This document shows positions 1 to 8,336 of a stretch of 14,488 bases of DNA, in pieces. The stretch lies in contig CAMIIY010000010.1 in the NCBI GenBank assembly GCA_946221045.1, positions 1 through 14,488 on the forward strand, read 5' to 3'. Source of the stretch: an uncultured Oceanospirillaceae bacterium (GTDB lineage Bacteria; Pseudomonadota; Gammaproteobacteria; Pseudomonadales; Balneatricaceae). Every line of letters starts with the position of its first letter. The stretch's first letter is position 1. The translations under genes and the position numbers were made by a program. Under the pieces are notes generated by a model. It searched no databases. It was given only the letters and a program-made list of their open reading frames with translations, and was not told where the DNA came from.

Positions 1-161
1 GAACAATAAAACAGATTGTCGACGATCTTTGCTCACCCCAGCATTCCCCAGCCCAGGTTATTCACTGTGTGACCCGCAGCAGAAAACGCTATACTGGTGC
101 GCTGACCCTCTTTACTGCTTCCTGTCGGCTACAGCTGCAAACCTGGTCGCAAGGATTCCGC

Positions 162-1295
162 ATGAATCAAACCTGTACTGATACTCCGCCACCCTCCCTG
201 CTTATCCGGGAGGCCATCAAAGAAGATACCGAGGCTTTATGGGCACTGGAGCAAAGAATCTTTACGATTGACCGCCTTTCGAAACGACGGATTAAGTTCT
301 GGCTTGAGGCCAGTCACCGCATCTTTCTGGTAGCGGAATGCCAGCAACAGGTCTGCGGCTACATTCTAGTACTGCTGCATAGAGGAACACGCCTTGCCCG
401 GCTTTACTCCATCGCTGTCATACCTGAATACCGCAATCAAGGCATTGCAACTCAACTCATGCAACAGGCTGAAGATGCCGCGGCAACGCGCAACCGTTTC
501 TTTATGCGTCTTGAAGTAGCAAGGAACAACCACCCTGCCCTGAGCCTCTATCAGCAGAGGGGATATAAGGTTTTTGGTGAGTTTGCAGATTATTATGAAG
601 ACCATCAGGACGCGCTGCGAATGCAAAAAACCGTTCGCACGCTTTCCGAAGCAATCCCGCACCGCCCTACACCCTGGTATCAGCAGACAACCGATTTCAC
701 CTGTGGCCCGGCCTCATTAATGATGGCGATGGCCAGCCTGAACAAGCAACAGCGTTTTGATCAGGCAACCGAACTGGCAATCTGGCGGCAGGCAACCACA
801 ATTTTCATGACCTCTGGCCATGGCGGCTGCCACCCAATTGGACTGGCCCTTGCTGCCAGCGAGCGCCACTTCAAAGCCAATGTTTTCCTCAACATCAGGG
901 AGCCATTATTTGTAAACGGCGTCAGGAATCCTGCCAAAAAAGAGATTATTCGCTCAGTTGACCGACAGTTTCACAAAGAAGCACAGACAGCCGGGGTATC
1001 CATTCACTACCGGGATGTTTCACAGGATGATATCGCCCGCTGGATTGACCAGGGTGCCGCCATCATCATTCTGATCAGTACTTATCGTATGGACGGGCGC
1101 AAAGCACCCCATTGGGTCGCCGTCTCCGGCATAGACCAGAGCTGCCTTTACGTGCACGATCCGGACCCCGAAGAGGGAAAACAGGACGCTGTAGATTGTC
1201 AGTATATGCCGATAGCAAGAGAGGACTTTGCCCGCATGTCGAGTTTTGGCGCTGAAAAATTACGCGCCTGCGTGGTGATCGAAAAAACAGCCTAG
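162..1295 (+). CDS. GNAT acetyltransferase fused to C39-like cysteine peptidase domain
   Basis: This is a two-domain protein of 377 aa. Residues about 15-155 form a GNAT N-acetyltransferase domain of RimI type; the acetyl-CoA loop is RNQGIA at residues 91-96, followed by the late LSLYQQRGY motif. Residues about 170-375 resemble a C39-like papain-fold peptidase: Cys181 in DFTCGPAS, His317 in PHWVAVSG and Asp333 in YVHDPDP fit the catalytic triad. I chose ATG 162 because AAGGA lies at 151-155, 6 nt upstream. The frame stays open to a GTG at 69, but those 31 residues are not GNAT-like. Fusions of this kind are, from memory, often found near RimK-like ATP-grasp ligases and retropepsin-like proteases in marine gammaproteobacteria; that side would lie left of this window. 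A role in acetylating or trimming a peptide or protein tail is inference. The substrate is unknown. Confidence 0.85.
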   Translation: MNQTCTDTPPPSLLIREAIKEDTEALWALEQRIFTIDRLSKRRIKFWLEASHRIFLVAECQQQVCGYILVLLHRGTRLARLYSIAVIPEYRNQGIATQLMQQAEDAAATRNRFFMRLEVARNNHPALSLYQQRGYKVFGEFADYYEDHQDALRMQKTVRTLSEAIPHRPTPWYQQTTDFTCGPASLMMAMASLNKQQRFDQATELAIWRQATTIFMTSGHGGCHPIGLALAASERHFKANVFLNIREPLFVNGVRNPAKKEIIRSVDRQFHKEAQTAGVSIHYRDVSQDDIARWIDQGAAIIILISTYRMDGRKAPHWVAVSGIDQSCLYVHDPDPEEGKQDAVDCQYMPIAREDFARMSSFGAEKLRACVVIEKTA

Positions 1296-1340
1296 CCAAG
1301 GCACCATAACATCAGCGTCATACGATACAGGATGACCGGG

Positions 1341-1568
1341 TTACGGCGTATCATTGTCTCCGGATGCCGCCTGCTCTTTCTGCCACTCTTCCAGCGCCTC
1401 ATAATAGGTATCCCAAACACAGGGAGAGCAGCCACTTTCACAGCATTCCTGATCACCCGGCGGTGCCGGTTTAGCCGCTTCATTTTGCAACGCCTCCCCC
1501 TCCGGATCGGCAGCGCCCGCGAGCTTAACCCGAACACCCTTGAATGCAACCCATGACTCATCTTTCAT
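1341..1568 (-). CDS. Small oxidoreductase-like (OXLD1-type) CC-C-C protein
   Basis: This short protein carries the signature CCESGCSPCVWDTYYEAL, the pattern of the oxidoreductase-like N-terminal domain family (PF09791, related to eukaryotic OXLD1). The four clustered cysteines suggest metal or Fe-S binding or redox activity; the biochemical role is not established. It lies 50 nt downstream of rlmJ on the same strand and is probably cotranscribed with it. I prefer ATG 1568 (75 aa) because AAGGG sits 7 nt upstream. A GTG at 1604 would give 87 aa, but it falls in the loop of a 6-bp hairpin (1595-1610) and its Shine-Dalgarno is partly in the stem. Overlapping reading frames here in both directions lack any family signature. 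Confidence 0.75.
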   Translation of the reverse strand: MKDESWVAFKGVRVKLAGAADPEGEALQNEAAKPAPPGDQECCESGCSPCVWDTYYEALEEWQKEQAASGDNDTP

Positions 1569-1594
1569 GCCAATACCCTTAACCGCTTTCATTC

Positions 1595-1610
1595 GGTGCG
1601 ACACCGCACC
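1595..1610. repeat. Inverted repeat between rlmJ and the CC-C-C gene
   Basis: GGTGCG-ACAC-CGCACC is a perfect 6-bp stem with a 4-nt loop. On the - strand it sits in the rlmJ-to-small-gene spacer, over the alternative GTG start at 1604. No U-run follows on that strand, so it is not a terminator for the - transcript. It may affect processing or translation of the second gene. Confidence 0.5.
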
Positions 1611-1618
1611 CTTTTCAC

Positions 1619-2446
1619 TTACTCTACCAACTGCAGGCAGCGGTATCCCGCCCCCTTATCCTGAGCCAGCTTTTCAGCAAGATCAGGCAAAAGCCCCGAC
1701 ATAAATTCAAACAGCGTCCAGGGTGCATTGACCACAATCATACCCGATCCGGTCATGCCCCGCGCTTCAGTATCTGCTCTGACGGACAGTTCAAATAACT
1801 GTATCCGCCCAATTCCACTTGCCTTCAACGCGCGCTCAATCTGATCAATTCGGGACCGGTCCACCACCGGATACCAGATCGCATATACCCCGGTTGAAAA
1901 ACGACGATGCAGCTGAATTAAGGTTTTAACCACCCGGTCATAGTCTTCCTTTAGTTCGTACGGAGGGTCAATCAGCACCAATCCCCTGCGACTCACCGGC
2001 GGCACCTGGGCCAGCGCGCCCTTAAAGCCATCACTCTGCTGCACTACAATTCGCTTATCACCTGCTGCAAACTGTTTCAGAATCTGCACCTCAGTGGAAT
2101 GAAGCTCAAACAGCCAGCTACGATCCTGGGCACGCAAAAAATGCAAAGCAAAGGCAGGAGATCCCGGATACAGCCGCTCATCCTGCTGATGATATGACTG
2201 TATGACCTGGAAATAGCGCGCGAGCTGAGGAAAACCCTGAACGTCCAGACGGTCAATGCCATCCAGATACTCAGCCCTGCGGTTCTCTGCAGAGGCCAGT
2301 TTATAGAGACCTCCCCCCGCATGTGTATCTATATAATGAAACGCCTTTTCCTTAAGGGTCAGGTAACTCAGAATCTCTACTTCAACTATGTGCTTCAGTA
2401 CATCCGCAAAGTTGCCTGCGTGAAAAGCGTGCCGATAACTGAGCAT
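1619..2446 (-). CDS. rlmJ: 23S rRNA (adenine2030-N6)-methyltransferase RlmJ
   Basis: RlmJ methylates N6 of A2030 in 23S rRNA using S-adenosylmethionine. The N-terminus MLSYRHAFHAGNFADVLKH is characteristic of the family, as is THAGGGLY, the SAM-binding motif I region. The catalytic N6-methyltransferase motif DPPY is at residues 160-163 (LVLIDPPYELKEDYD). Length is 275 aa, against about 280 aa in E. coli. The start is well supported: GGAGG at 2452-2456 lies 5 nt upstream of ATG 2446. A good sigma70-type promoter lies at 2524-2553. The small CC-C-C gene follows 50 nt downstream on the same strand. In E. coli RlmJ loss has little phenotype, so this is a non-essential housekeeping modification. 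Confidence 0.95.
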   Translation of the reverse strand: MLSYRHAFHAGNFADVLKHIVEVEILSYLTLKEKAFHYIDTHAGGGLYKLASAENRRAEYLDGIDRLDVQGFPQLARYFQVIQSYHQQDERLYPGSPAFALHFLRAQDRSWLFELHSTEVQILKQFAAGDKRIVVQQSDGFKGALAQVPPVSRRGLVLIDPPYELKEDYDRVVKTLIQLHRRFSTGVYAIWYPVVDRSRIDQIERALKASGIGRIQLFELSVRADTEARGMTGSGMIVVNAPWTLFEFMSGLLPDLAEKLAQDKGAGYRCLQLVE

Positions 2447-2523
2447 ATATACCTCCGGACACTCAAAACCAAAAAGCTTTCAGGGGCGGGATAATTCCAT
2501 ACCAGCAGAGCAAGGTCTACCAT

Positions 2524-2553
2524 TTTATAGAGGCCAATTCAGACCAAAGTCAA
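2524..2553 (-). promoter_or_regulatory. rlmJ sigma70-type promoter
   Basis: On the - strand TTGACT (2548-2553) is followed after 18 nt by TATAAA (2524-2529). Each box matches the consensus at 5 of 6 positions. The expected transcription start near 2517 gives a leader of about 70 nt before the rlmJ ATG. Confidence 0.55.
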
Positions 2554-2658
2554 AGACCACAACCGCTTGTTTTTTGTAGTAACCTGTAGTCGATTCCTGC
2601 CCATTTCTATTAAAAACCCACGCCCCACAACAACTGCAGTGCACAAACACCCTGTATA

Positions 2659-2674
2659 GTTGTAAAAACACAAC
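2659..2674. repeat. GTTGT-N6-ACAAC inverted repeat upstream of idh
   Basis: GTTGT-aaaaac-ACAAC lies about 35 bp upstream of the putative idh -35 box, with imperfectly symmetric TATA/ATATA flanks. Size and position fit an operator or activator site. The binding protein is unknown. Confidence 0.35.
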
Positions 2675-2706
2675 ATATATTAGCCTTAAGTGCATAGTCC
2701 TGACGT

Positions 2707-2734
2707 ATGACCGACGGGGCTTTTTCTGTATACT
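2707..2734 (+). promoter_or_regulatory. Possible idh promoter
   Basis: ATGACC (2707-2712) and TATACT (2729-2734) are spaced by 16 nt and match the sigma70 consensus at 4/6 and 5/6. It is the best candidate between the inverted repeat and idh, and gives a leader of about 100 nt. Confidence 0.35.
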
Positions 2735-2841
2735 GATGCGCCGAAACACGACCATCTGGCTCGCCATAGTAGAGACAAGCGATCAAAAGTTGCTTTGACC
2801 CGAGCCCTTGGCCTAATGCCATAAATTATTTGGGGAATACA

Positions 2842-5073
2842 ATGACTACAAATAAGCAAACCATCTATTACACCCTGACTGACGAAGCTCCATCTCTCGC
2901 AACCTGCTCACTTCTCCCGATTGTTCGCACCTTTACTTCCTGTGCTGACATTGATGTAACAATCACTGATATCTCACTTGCAGGCCGTGTTCTTTCCGCA
3001 TTCCCCGAAAACCTGAGCGACTCTCAGCGTGTAGAAGATGGCCTGGCGTTTCTTGGTGATCTGACTCAGGACCCGAATGCCAACATCGTTAAGCTGCCTA
3101 ATATCAGCGCATCCGTTCCTCAGCTGAAAGCCTGTATCGCTGAACTCAAAGCCCAGGGCTACGATATTCCCGATTTCCCGGAAGATCCTCAGACCGATGC
3201 AGCAAAATCCATTCGCGACCGTTATGCCAAAATTCTCGGCAGCGCGGTAAACCCGGTGCTGCGTGAAGGTAACTCTGACCGTCGCGCACCTGCTGCCGTT
3301 AAAGCCTACGCGCGCAAGTTCCCGCATTCTATGGGCGACTGGAGCAAAGCATCACGTACCCACGCTGACTGGATGCGCGATGGCGACTTCTTCTCCGCCG
3401 AACAGTCCATCACCATGGAAGAAGCCGGTGATGTACGCATCGAATTCGTTAATGCCAGCGGTAACACTGAAGTTAAAAAAGAGCTGTCCCTGGAAAAAGG
3501 CGAAGTGCTCGACAGCATGCGCATGAGCTGCCAGGCCCTGCGCCAGTTCTTTGAAGACTCCCTGAACGACGCCAAAGAAACCGGTGTAATGTGGTCGCTG
3601 CACGTAAAAGCAACCATGATGAAGGTTTCCCACCCGATCGTATTCGGTCATGCTGTAACCGTCTTTTACAACGAAGTATTTGAAAAGCACGGCGAGCTGT
3701 TTAAAGAACTGGGTGTTAACCCAAATAACGGCCTGGGCAGTGTTTACGACAAAATTGCCGATCTGCCCCGCTCCAAGCGCGAAGAGATCGAAGAAGATAT
3801 TCACGCCTGCTACGAGCACCGCCCTGAGCTGGCGATGGTCGACTCCGTAAAAGGTATCACCAACCTGCATGTGCCTTCTGACGTCATCGTTGATGCATCC
3901 ATGCCTGCCATGATCCGTAACGGCGGGAAAATGTGGGGCCCTGATGGCAAGCCTAAAGACACTAAAGCCGTCATGCCAGAGTCTACCTATGCTCGCATGT
4001 ATCAGGAGATGATCAATTTCTGTAAAACCAACGGCGCGTTTGACCCAACAACCATGGGCTCAGTACCTAACGTTGGCCTGATGGCGAAAAAAGCAGAAGA
4101 ATACGGTTCTCACGACAAAACCTTTGAACTGAAAGAATCCGGCACCATGCGCGTTGTCGCTGCAGATGGCACGGTTCTGATGCAGCACGAAGTCGAAAAA
4201 GGCGACATCTGGCGCGCCTGCCAGACCAAAGATGAAGCCGTACGCGACTGGGTTAAACTGGCCGTAAACCGCTCACGTCAGTCAGACACCCCTGCCGTAT
4301 TCTGGCTGGATCAGGAACGTGCACACGACCTGGAACTGACCAAAAAAGTTCAGCATTACCTGAAAGAGCACGATACTGAAGGCCTTGAGATCTATATCAA
4401 ATCCTACAATCAGGCGATGCGCTTCTCACTTGATCGTCTGATCCGCGGTAAAGACACCATTTCTGTCACCGGCAACGTATTACGCGACTACCTGACCGAC
4501 CTGTTCCCAATCATGGAGTTGGGCACCTCAGCGAAAATGCTGTCAATCGTTCCGATGCTGAACGGTGGCGGCATGTATGAAACAGGTGCCGGCGGTTCCG
4601 CGCCTAAGCACGTACAGCAGGTACAGGAAGAAAACCACTTGCGCTGGGACTCCCTGGGTGAATTCCTGGCACTGGCGGTATCCCTGGAAGATATGGGTGT
4701 TAAAAACGATAATGCCCGTGCAAAAATGCTGGCAACCACTCTGGATCAGGCAACGGGCAAACTGCTGGAAAACAACAAGTCACCTTCGCGCAAAACAGGT
4801 GAATTGGATAACCGAGGCAGCCACTTCTTCCTGGGTCTGTATTGGGCAGAAGCGCTGGCCAACCAGACAGAAGACACCGAACTGGCAGCTCACTTTGCAC
4901 CTCTGGCCAAAGCACTGACCGAGAATGCGCAAAAAATTCTGGACGAACTGGCATCAGTACAGGGCCAGCCTGCAGAGCTGGACGGTTACTATCACGCCAA
5001 CCGGGATACTGTAAAACTGATCATGCGCCCAAGTGCGACACTGAACAGCATTCTGGCTTCCGCTAATAGCTAA
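2842..5073 (+). CDS. idh: Isocitrate dehydrogenase, NADP-dependent, monomeric
   Basis: The enzyme oxidatively decarboxylates isocitrate to 2-oxoglutarate with NADP in the TCA cycle. At 743 aa it is the monomeric type (as in Azotobacter and Corynebacterium), unrelated in length to the roughly 416-aa E. coli Icd. Visible family blocks include KLPNISAS (Lys84), [16 protein letters not shown] (Ser134, Asn137, Arg141, Arg147), [19 protein letters not shown] (Asp351), EEYGSHDK (Tyr421) and [17 protein letters not shown] (Arg548, Asp549, Asp553). These correspond, from memory, to the substrate and Mn2+ ligands of the Azotobacter enzyme. I chose ATG 2842 because GGGGA (2832-2836) precedes it by 5 nt; an upstream in-frame TTG at 2830 would overlap that site. 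Codon use is biased, suggesting high expression. A strong terminator follows. Confidence 0.97.
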   Translation: MTTNKQTIYYTLTDEAPSLATCSLLPIVRTFTSCADIDVTITDISLAGRVLSAFPENLSDSQRVEDGLAFLGDLTQDPNANIVKLPNISASVPQLKACIAELKAQGYDIPDFPEDPQTDAAKSIRDRYAKILGSAVNPVLREGNSDRRAPAAVKAYARKFPHSMGDWSKASRTHADWMRDGDFFSAEQSITMEEAGDVRIEFVNASGNTEVKKELSLEKGEVLDSMRMSCQALRQFFEDSLNDAKETGVMWSLHVKATMMKVSHPIVFGHAVTVFYNEVFEKHGELFKELGVNPNNGLGSVYDKIADLPRSKREEIEEDIHACYEHRPELAMVDSVKGITNLHVPSDVIVDASMPAMIRNGGKMWGPDGKPKDTKAVMPESTYARMYQEMINFCKTNGAFDPTTMGSVPNVGLMAKKAEEYGSHDKTFELKESGTMRVVAADGTVLMQHEVEKGDIWRACQTKDEAVRDWVKLAVNRSRQSDTPAVFWLDQERAHDLELTKKVQHYLKEHDTEGLEIYIKSYNQAMRFSLDRLIRGKDTISVTGNVLRDYLTDLFPIMELGTSAKMLSIVPMLNGGGMYETGAGGSAPKHVQQVQEENHLRWDSLGEFLALAVSLEDMGVKNDNARAKMLATTLDQATGKLLENNKSPSRKTGELDNRGSHFFLGLYWAEALANQTEDTELAAHFAPLAKALTENAQKILDELASVQGQPAELDGYYHANRDTVKLIMRPSATLNSILASANS

Positions 5074-5089
5074 GCCTGATTAAAGGCAT

Positions 5090-5118
5090 AAAAAACCCGG
5101 CAAATGCCGGGTTTTTTT
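5090..5118. terminator. Bidirectional rho-independent terminator, idh / glnS
   Basis: CCCGGC (5096-5101), loop AAAT and GCCGGG (5106-5111) form a 6-bp G/C stem, extended by A-T pairs. Seven T follow on the + strand (5112-5118) and six A precede it (5090-5095), so it works in both directions. It lies 16 nt after the idh stop and 49 nt beyond the glnS stop. Confidence 0.9.
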
Positions 5119-5167
5119 GTACTCGGAGCCGGTGCCGAATGCACCGACCCTTAAGCAGGAGCGCGTG

Positions 5168-6832
5168 CTACTTCCAGCTGTCCCGCAGCGTAACCGTCCG
5201 GTTAAAGACCAGCTTTTCAGAGGAGCTGTCCGGGTCGATACAGAAGTAACCAGTCCGCTCAAACTGAAAGCGACTCTCAACCGGCGCATCCAGCAGGCCA
5301 ATTTCACAACGACTGTTGGTAACGCTAACCAGAGATTCCGGGTTAATACAATCCAGAAAGTCCCGCTCCTTATCACCCGCCGGATTCTCGACGGTAAACA
5401 GTCGGTCATATTCCCGCACTTCGCAGGGCACCGAATGTTCTGCTGATACCCAGTGAATCACACCATTTGGCTTGTACCCTTCCGGATTACTGCCCTTGGT
5501 CGCCGGATCATAAGTGCATTTAAGTTCAACAACCTTGCCCTTTTCATCCTTGATCACTTCATTACAGGTAATCACATAAGCACCACGCAGGCGCACAGCT
5601 GCACCCGGAGCCAGACGTTTCCACTTGCGGGGCGGTTCTTCAGAAAAGTCTTCTTCTTCAATCAGCAAATTGGCACTGAATGGCACTGTACGCTGGCCCA
5701 TGGTTTCATCCTTGGGATGTTTAGGCAGCTCAAACCACTCCTGCTGATCTGCAGGGTAATTGGTCAGCGTTACCTTAATTGGGCGCACAACACACATGGC
5801 ACGCGGTGCAGTTTTATCCAGATCATCACGAATAGCCGCTTCCAGCATACCCATGTCCACAACACCGTTTGAACGGGTCACACCGACGCGATCACAAAAC
5901 TCACGTAATGCCGCCGGAGTATAACCACGCCGACGCAAACCTGAAATGGTTGGCATGCGCGGATCATCCCAGCCCGCCACATGCTTTTCATCGACCAGCT
6001 GTTTCAGACGACGCTTGCTGGTAATTGTGTAATTAAGTTCCAGACGGGAAAACTCATACTGCCTGGGCACACAGGGCAGCGGGAGATTTTCAACAAACCA
6101 CTCATAAAGAGGCCTGTGGTCTTCAAATTCCAGCGTACAGATTGAGTGGGTAACCCCTTCAATCGCATCAGATTGCCCATGGGCAAAGTCATACATTGGG
6201 TAAATACACCACTGATCACCGGTCTGATGGTGACGGGTATGCATAATGCGATAGATCATCGGATCACGCAGATTCATATTCGGTGACTGCATGTCGATTT
6301 TGGCACGCAGCGAACAACTGCCTTCTGCAAACTCACCGTTTTTCATGCGTGCAAACAGCGCCAGATTTTCCTCGACCGAACGGTCACGAAACGGACTGTT
6401 GCGGCCCGGTGTGGTGAAGTTGCCACGGTATTCTTTGGCTTGCTCCGGTGACAGGTCACAGACATAAGCCTTGCCCTGCTCAATCAGGTACACCGCCCAG
6501 TCATGCAACTGCTGGAAATAGTCGGAGGTATAATGCACCTCACCCTGCCACTGATAACCCAGCCAGTTCACGTCCCGAATTATTGAATCAATATACTCCT
6601 GACTCTCTTTTTCCGGGTTAGTGTCATCGAACCGCAGGTTACAGCCGCCCTGATATTTTTCAGCGGTACCGAAGTTAAGGCAGATCGATTTTGCATGGCC
6701 AATATGCAGATAACCATTAGGTTCTGGCGGGAAACGCGTGACCACGCGGCCTTCGTGAGTTCCCTGCTGCAGATCTTTTTCAACGATCTGATGAATAAAA
6801 TTAACCGGTTTACTGCTTTCTGCTGTACTCAT
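5168..6832 (-). CDS. glnS: Glutaminyl-tRNA synthetase (class I)
   Basis: GlnS charges tRNA-Gln with glutamine. The class I signature is clear: [15 protein letters not shown], with the HIGH box at residues 43-46, and the KMSKS-like ITSKR at about 270-274. The catalytic core continues through [25 protein letters not shown] and [14 protein letters not shown], and the C-terminal half is the beta-barrel anticodon-binding region. Starting at ATG 6832 the protein is 554 aa, the same as E. coli GlnS. An in-frame TTG at 6856 would add 8 residues and is unlikely. No clear Shine-Dalgarno precedes the ATG, which is unusual for a gene of this class. It diverges from ppiB and shares its terminator with convergent idh. 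Confidence 0.97.
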   Translation of the reverse strand: MSTAESSKPVNFIHQIVEKDLQQGTHEGRVVTRFPPEPNGYLHIGHAKSICLNFGTAEKYQGGCNLRFDDTNPEKESQEYIDSIIRDVNWLGYQWQGEVHYTSDYFQQLHDWAVYLIEQGKAYVCDLSPEQAKEYRGNFTTPGRNSPFRDRSVEENLALFARMKNGEFAEGSCSLRAKIDMQSPNMNLRDPMIYRIMHTRHHQTGDQWCIYPMYDFAHGQSDAIEGVTHSICTLEFEDHRPLYEWFVENLPLPCVPRQYEFSRLELNYTITSKRRLKQLVDEKHVAGWDDPRMPTISGLRRRGYTPAALREFCDRVGVTRSNGVVDMGMLEAAIRDDLDKTAPRAMCVVRPIKVTLTNYPADQQEWFELPKHPKDETMGQRTVPFSANLLIEEEDFSEEPPRKWKRLAPGAAVRLRGAYVITCNEVIKDEKGKVVELKCTYDPATKGSNPEGYKPNGVIHWVSAEHSVPCEVREYDRLFTVENPAGDKERDFLDCINPESLVSVTNSRCEIGLLDAPVESRFQFERTGYFCIDPDSSSEKLVFNRTVTLRDSWK

Positions 6833-6870
6833 AGGTTGGTATCTTGTATCCCGCAACTGTCAGATATCAT

Positions 6871-6884
6871 GGCCAGCACTGGCC
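6871..6884. repeat. GGCCAG-CA-CTGGCC inverted repeat in glnS leader
   Basis: A perfect 6-bp inverted repeat with a 2-nt centre lies 38 nt upstream of the glnS ATG and just downstream of its TATAAT box. It therefore falls in the first bases of the glnS transcript or at the start site. A 2-nt loop is poor for an RNA hairpin, so a DNA operator is the likelier reading. Confidence 0.45.
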
Positions 6885-6897
6885 GATAGCGGACAAT

Positions 6898-6903
6898 ATT
6901 ATA
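6898..6903 (-). promoter_or_regulatory. Putative glnS -10 box
   Basis: A perfect TATAAT is present on the - strand (ATTATA on +) 65 nt upstream of the glnS start codon. No good -35 box is visible at 16-18 nt, so an activator or UP-type contacts may be needed. Confidence 0.4.
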
Positions 6904-7033
6904 AACGGATGCCTGCCCTAATTGGCAGTTAAATCAGGCGTATTATCTTCACACAGACAACCGTACTCATTCTTAGGAAGTACAATTTCAACCCCAAAGA
7001 ATAAATGGGTAGTGCTTTCAGCTAAGACTTGAG

Positions 7034-7039
7034 TATAAT
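7034..7039 (+). promoter_or_regulatory. Putative ppiB-lpxH -10 box
   Basis: A perfect TATAAT in the context TTGAGTATAATGGC lies 37 nt upstream of the ppiB ATG. No convincing -35 is seen; the TG three to four bases ahead of the box resembles an extended -10. The predicted leader is about 30 nt. Confidence 0.45.
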
Positions 7040-7076
7040 GGCGGCCACGAGTGCGAAGAAAATGGACATTACAACA

Positions 7077-7598
7077 ATGATTATTCTCCATACCAATTTT
7101 GGTGATATCAGTATTGAACTCGATCACAAGAAAGCACCGGTCACCGCTAAAAACTTTGAACAATATGTCAGTGACGGCTTCTATAACAACGTGATCTTCC
7201 ACCGTGTCATCAACGGTTTCATGATTCAGGGCGGTGGTTTTGAACCAGGTATGGTTCAGAAAGAAACCGACAAACCAATCGAAAACGAAGCCGATAATGG
7301 CCTTTCGAATTTAACCGGCACCATCTCCATGGCTCGCACCATGGACCCACACAGTGCATCTGCACAGTTTTTTATCAACGTTTCCGATAACACCTTCCTT
7401 GACCACACCGCAAAAACCACAGAAGGCTGGGGTTATGCTGTATTTGGCAAGGTGGTAAACGGCATGGACATTGTTAATCGCATCAAGGTTGTACCCACAA
7501 CCATGCGCGCCGGCCATCAGGACGTGCCCGCAGAAGATGTGATTATCGAATCCGCTGAAATCATTGAAGAGCAGGTTGCAGAAGCTGCTAACAACTGA
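7077..7598 (+). CDS. ppiB: Peptidyl-prolyl cis-trans isomerase B (cyclophilin)
   Basis: Cytoplasmic cyclophilin that speeds cis-trans isomerisation of X-Pro bonds during protein folding. The start [16 protein letters not shown] aligns with E. coli PpiB. Active-site blocks follow: [15 protein letters not shown] (catalytic Arg), [19 protein letters not shown] and [11 protein letters not shown]. Length is 173 aa; E. coli has 164, and the extra residues are an acidic/alanine tail. I chose ATG 7077 because it matches the family N-terminus; ATG 7062 and an upstream TTG would add non-conserved residues, and the TTG overlaps the -10 box. The next gene, lpxH, begins 6 nt after the stop, so the two are surely cotranscribed and probably translationally coupled. 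Confidence 0.96.
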   Translation: MIILHTNFGDISIELDHKKAPVTAKNFEQYVSDGFYNNVIFHRVINGFMIQGGGFEPGMVQKETDKPIENEADNGLSNLTGTISMARTMDPHSASAQFFINVSDNTFLDHTAKTTEGWGYAVFGKVVNGMDIVNRIKVVPTTMRAGHQDVPAEDVIIESAEIIEEQVAEAANN

Positions 7599-7604
7599 TC
7601 ATCA

Positions 7605-8336
7605 ATGGCTATCTATTTCATTTCAGACCTGCATCTGAAACCACAGCGCCCGGACCTTAGCCGGGCGCTTCTGTGTTTTCTGGACCAAATTACCCCCGAT
7701 GCAGAGGCCCTGTATCTACTGGGTGATATCTTTGAGGCCTGGATTGGTGACGATGCACCCGATCCTGCACTGGAAAACATCTATACCCGGCTGGCAACCC
7801 TGAGCCAGACATGCAGCCTGTTCTTCCAGCATGGTAATCGCGACTTCCTGGTTGGGAGCGCTTTTTGTGAGCGTATTGGCGCCACGCTATTGCCTGAATA
7901 CACTGAAATTGATTTACCTTTCACCAAAGCCCTTCTGCTGCATGGCGATCAGCTTTGCACCGATGACACAGACTATATGGCCTTTCGCATGATGGTGCGA
8001 AAGCCCGAGTGGCAACGGGCATTCCTGGCCAAATCTGTTACTGAGCGACTGAATATTGCCAAACAACTCAGAGAAGCCAGTCAGGCCCAGGGCGCGATGA
8101 AATCAACAGAGATTACAGACGTGAATTCCGCGGCGGTGCTGGATACCTTCGCAGAACATCAGGTCAAACTGATGATTCATGGCCACACTCACCGACCCAA
8201 AATTCATCATCTCATCCTGCCCTCAGGTGAAACCGCTGAGCGTGTGGTACTGGGAGACTGGGACGCGCTTGGCTGGTTCCTGCGTGCAGATAGTCAGGGC
8301 TATAGCCTGGAAAGCTTCCCGATTAAGTCAGACTGA
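7605..8336 (+). CDS. lpxH: UDP-2,3-diacylglucosamine diphosphatase LpxH
   Basis: LpxH hydrolyses UDP-2,3-diacylglucosamine to lipid X and UMP in lipid A synthesis, as a peripheral inner-membrane metallophosphoesterase. All calcineurin-like motifs are present: SDLHL (Asp8, His10), LLGDIFEAWIGDD (Asp41), HGNRDF (Asn78), LLHGD (His113) and IHGHTHRP (His192, His194, His196). Length is 243 aa, typical. The ATG has no strong Shine-Dalgarno, so translation may depend on ribosomes finishing ppiB 6 nt upstream. The ppiB-lpxH pair is conserved, from memory, in Pseudomonas and relatives. The last 14 nt overlap the 3' end of miaE on the opposite strand, with no terminator between them. Confidence 0.96.
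   Translation: MAIYFISDLHLKPQRPDLSRALLCFLDQITPDAEALYLLGDIFEAWIGDDAPDPALENIYTRLATLSQTCSLFFQHGNRDFLVGSAFCERIGATLLPEYTEIDLPFTKALLLHGDQLCTDDTDYMAFRMMVRKPEWQRAFLAKSVTERLNIAKQLREASQAQGAMKSTEITDVNSAAVLDTFAEHQVKLMIHGHTHRPKIHHLILPSGETAERVVLGDWDALGWFLRADSQGYSLESFPIKSD

Larger units (their letters stand above)
2447..2841. other. Divergent rlmJ / idh intergenic region (395 bp)
   Basis: No credible gene is seen here; two - strand open frames are compositionally random and have no supported start. The region holds the rlmJ promoter (2524-2553, -), an AT-rich inverted repeat (2659-2674), a probable idh promoter (about 2707-2734, +) and an idh leader of roughly 100 nt. The leader is long but I see no recognisable riboswitch or attenuator in it. 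Confidence 0.6.

Noticed and set aside
14..27. Imperfect palindrome GATTGTCGACGATC near the left edge
   Set aside because: It has one mismatched pair, is of common type, and too little flanking sequence is available to judge.
1292..1561. Overlapping frames on both strands at the CC-C-C gene
   Set aside because: The frame with the CCxxxCxxC signature and adjacent RBS is the real one; the others are arginine-rich shadows.
2525..2822. Two - strand open frames (80 and 70 aa) in the rlmJ/idh spacer
   Set aside because: They cover the promoters of both genes, have random-looking composition and no supported start.
3352..3870. 172-aa antisense frame inside idh
   Set aside because: It lies fully within conserved idh and is a codon-bias shadow.
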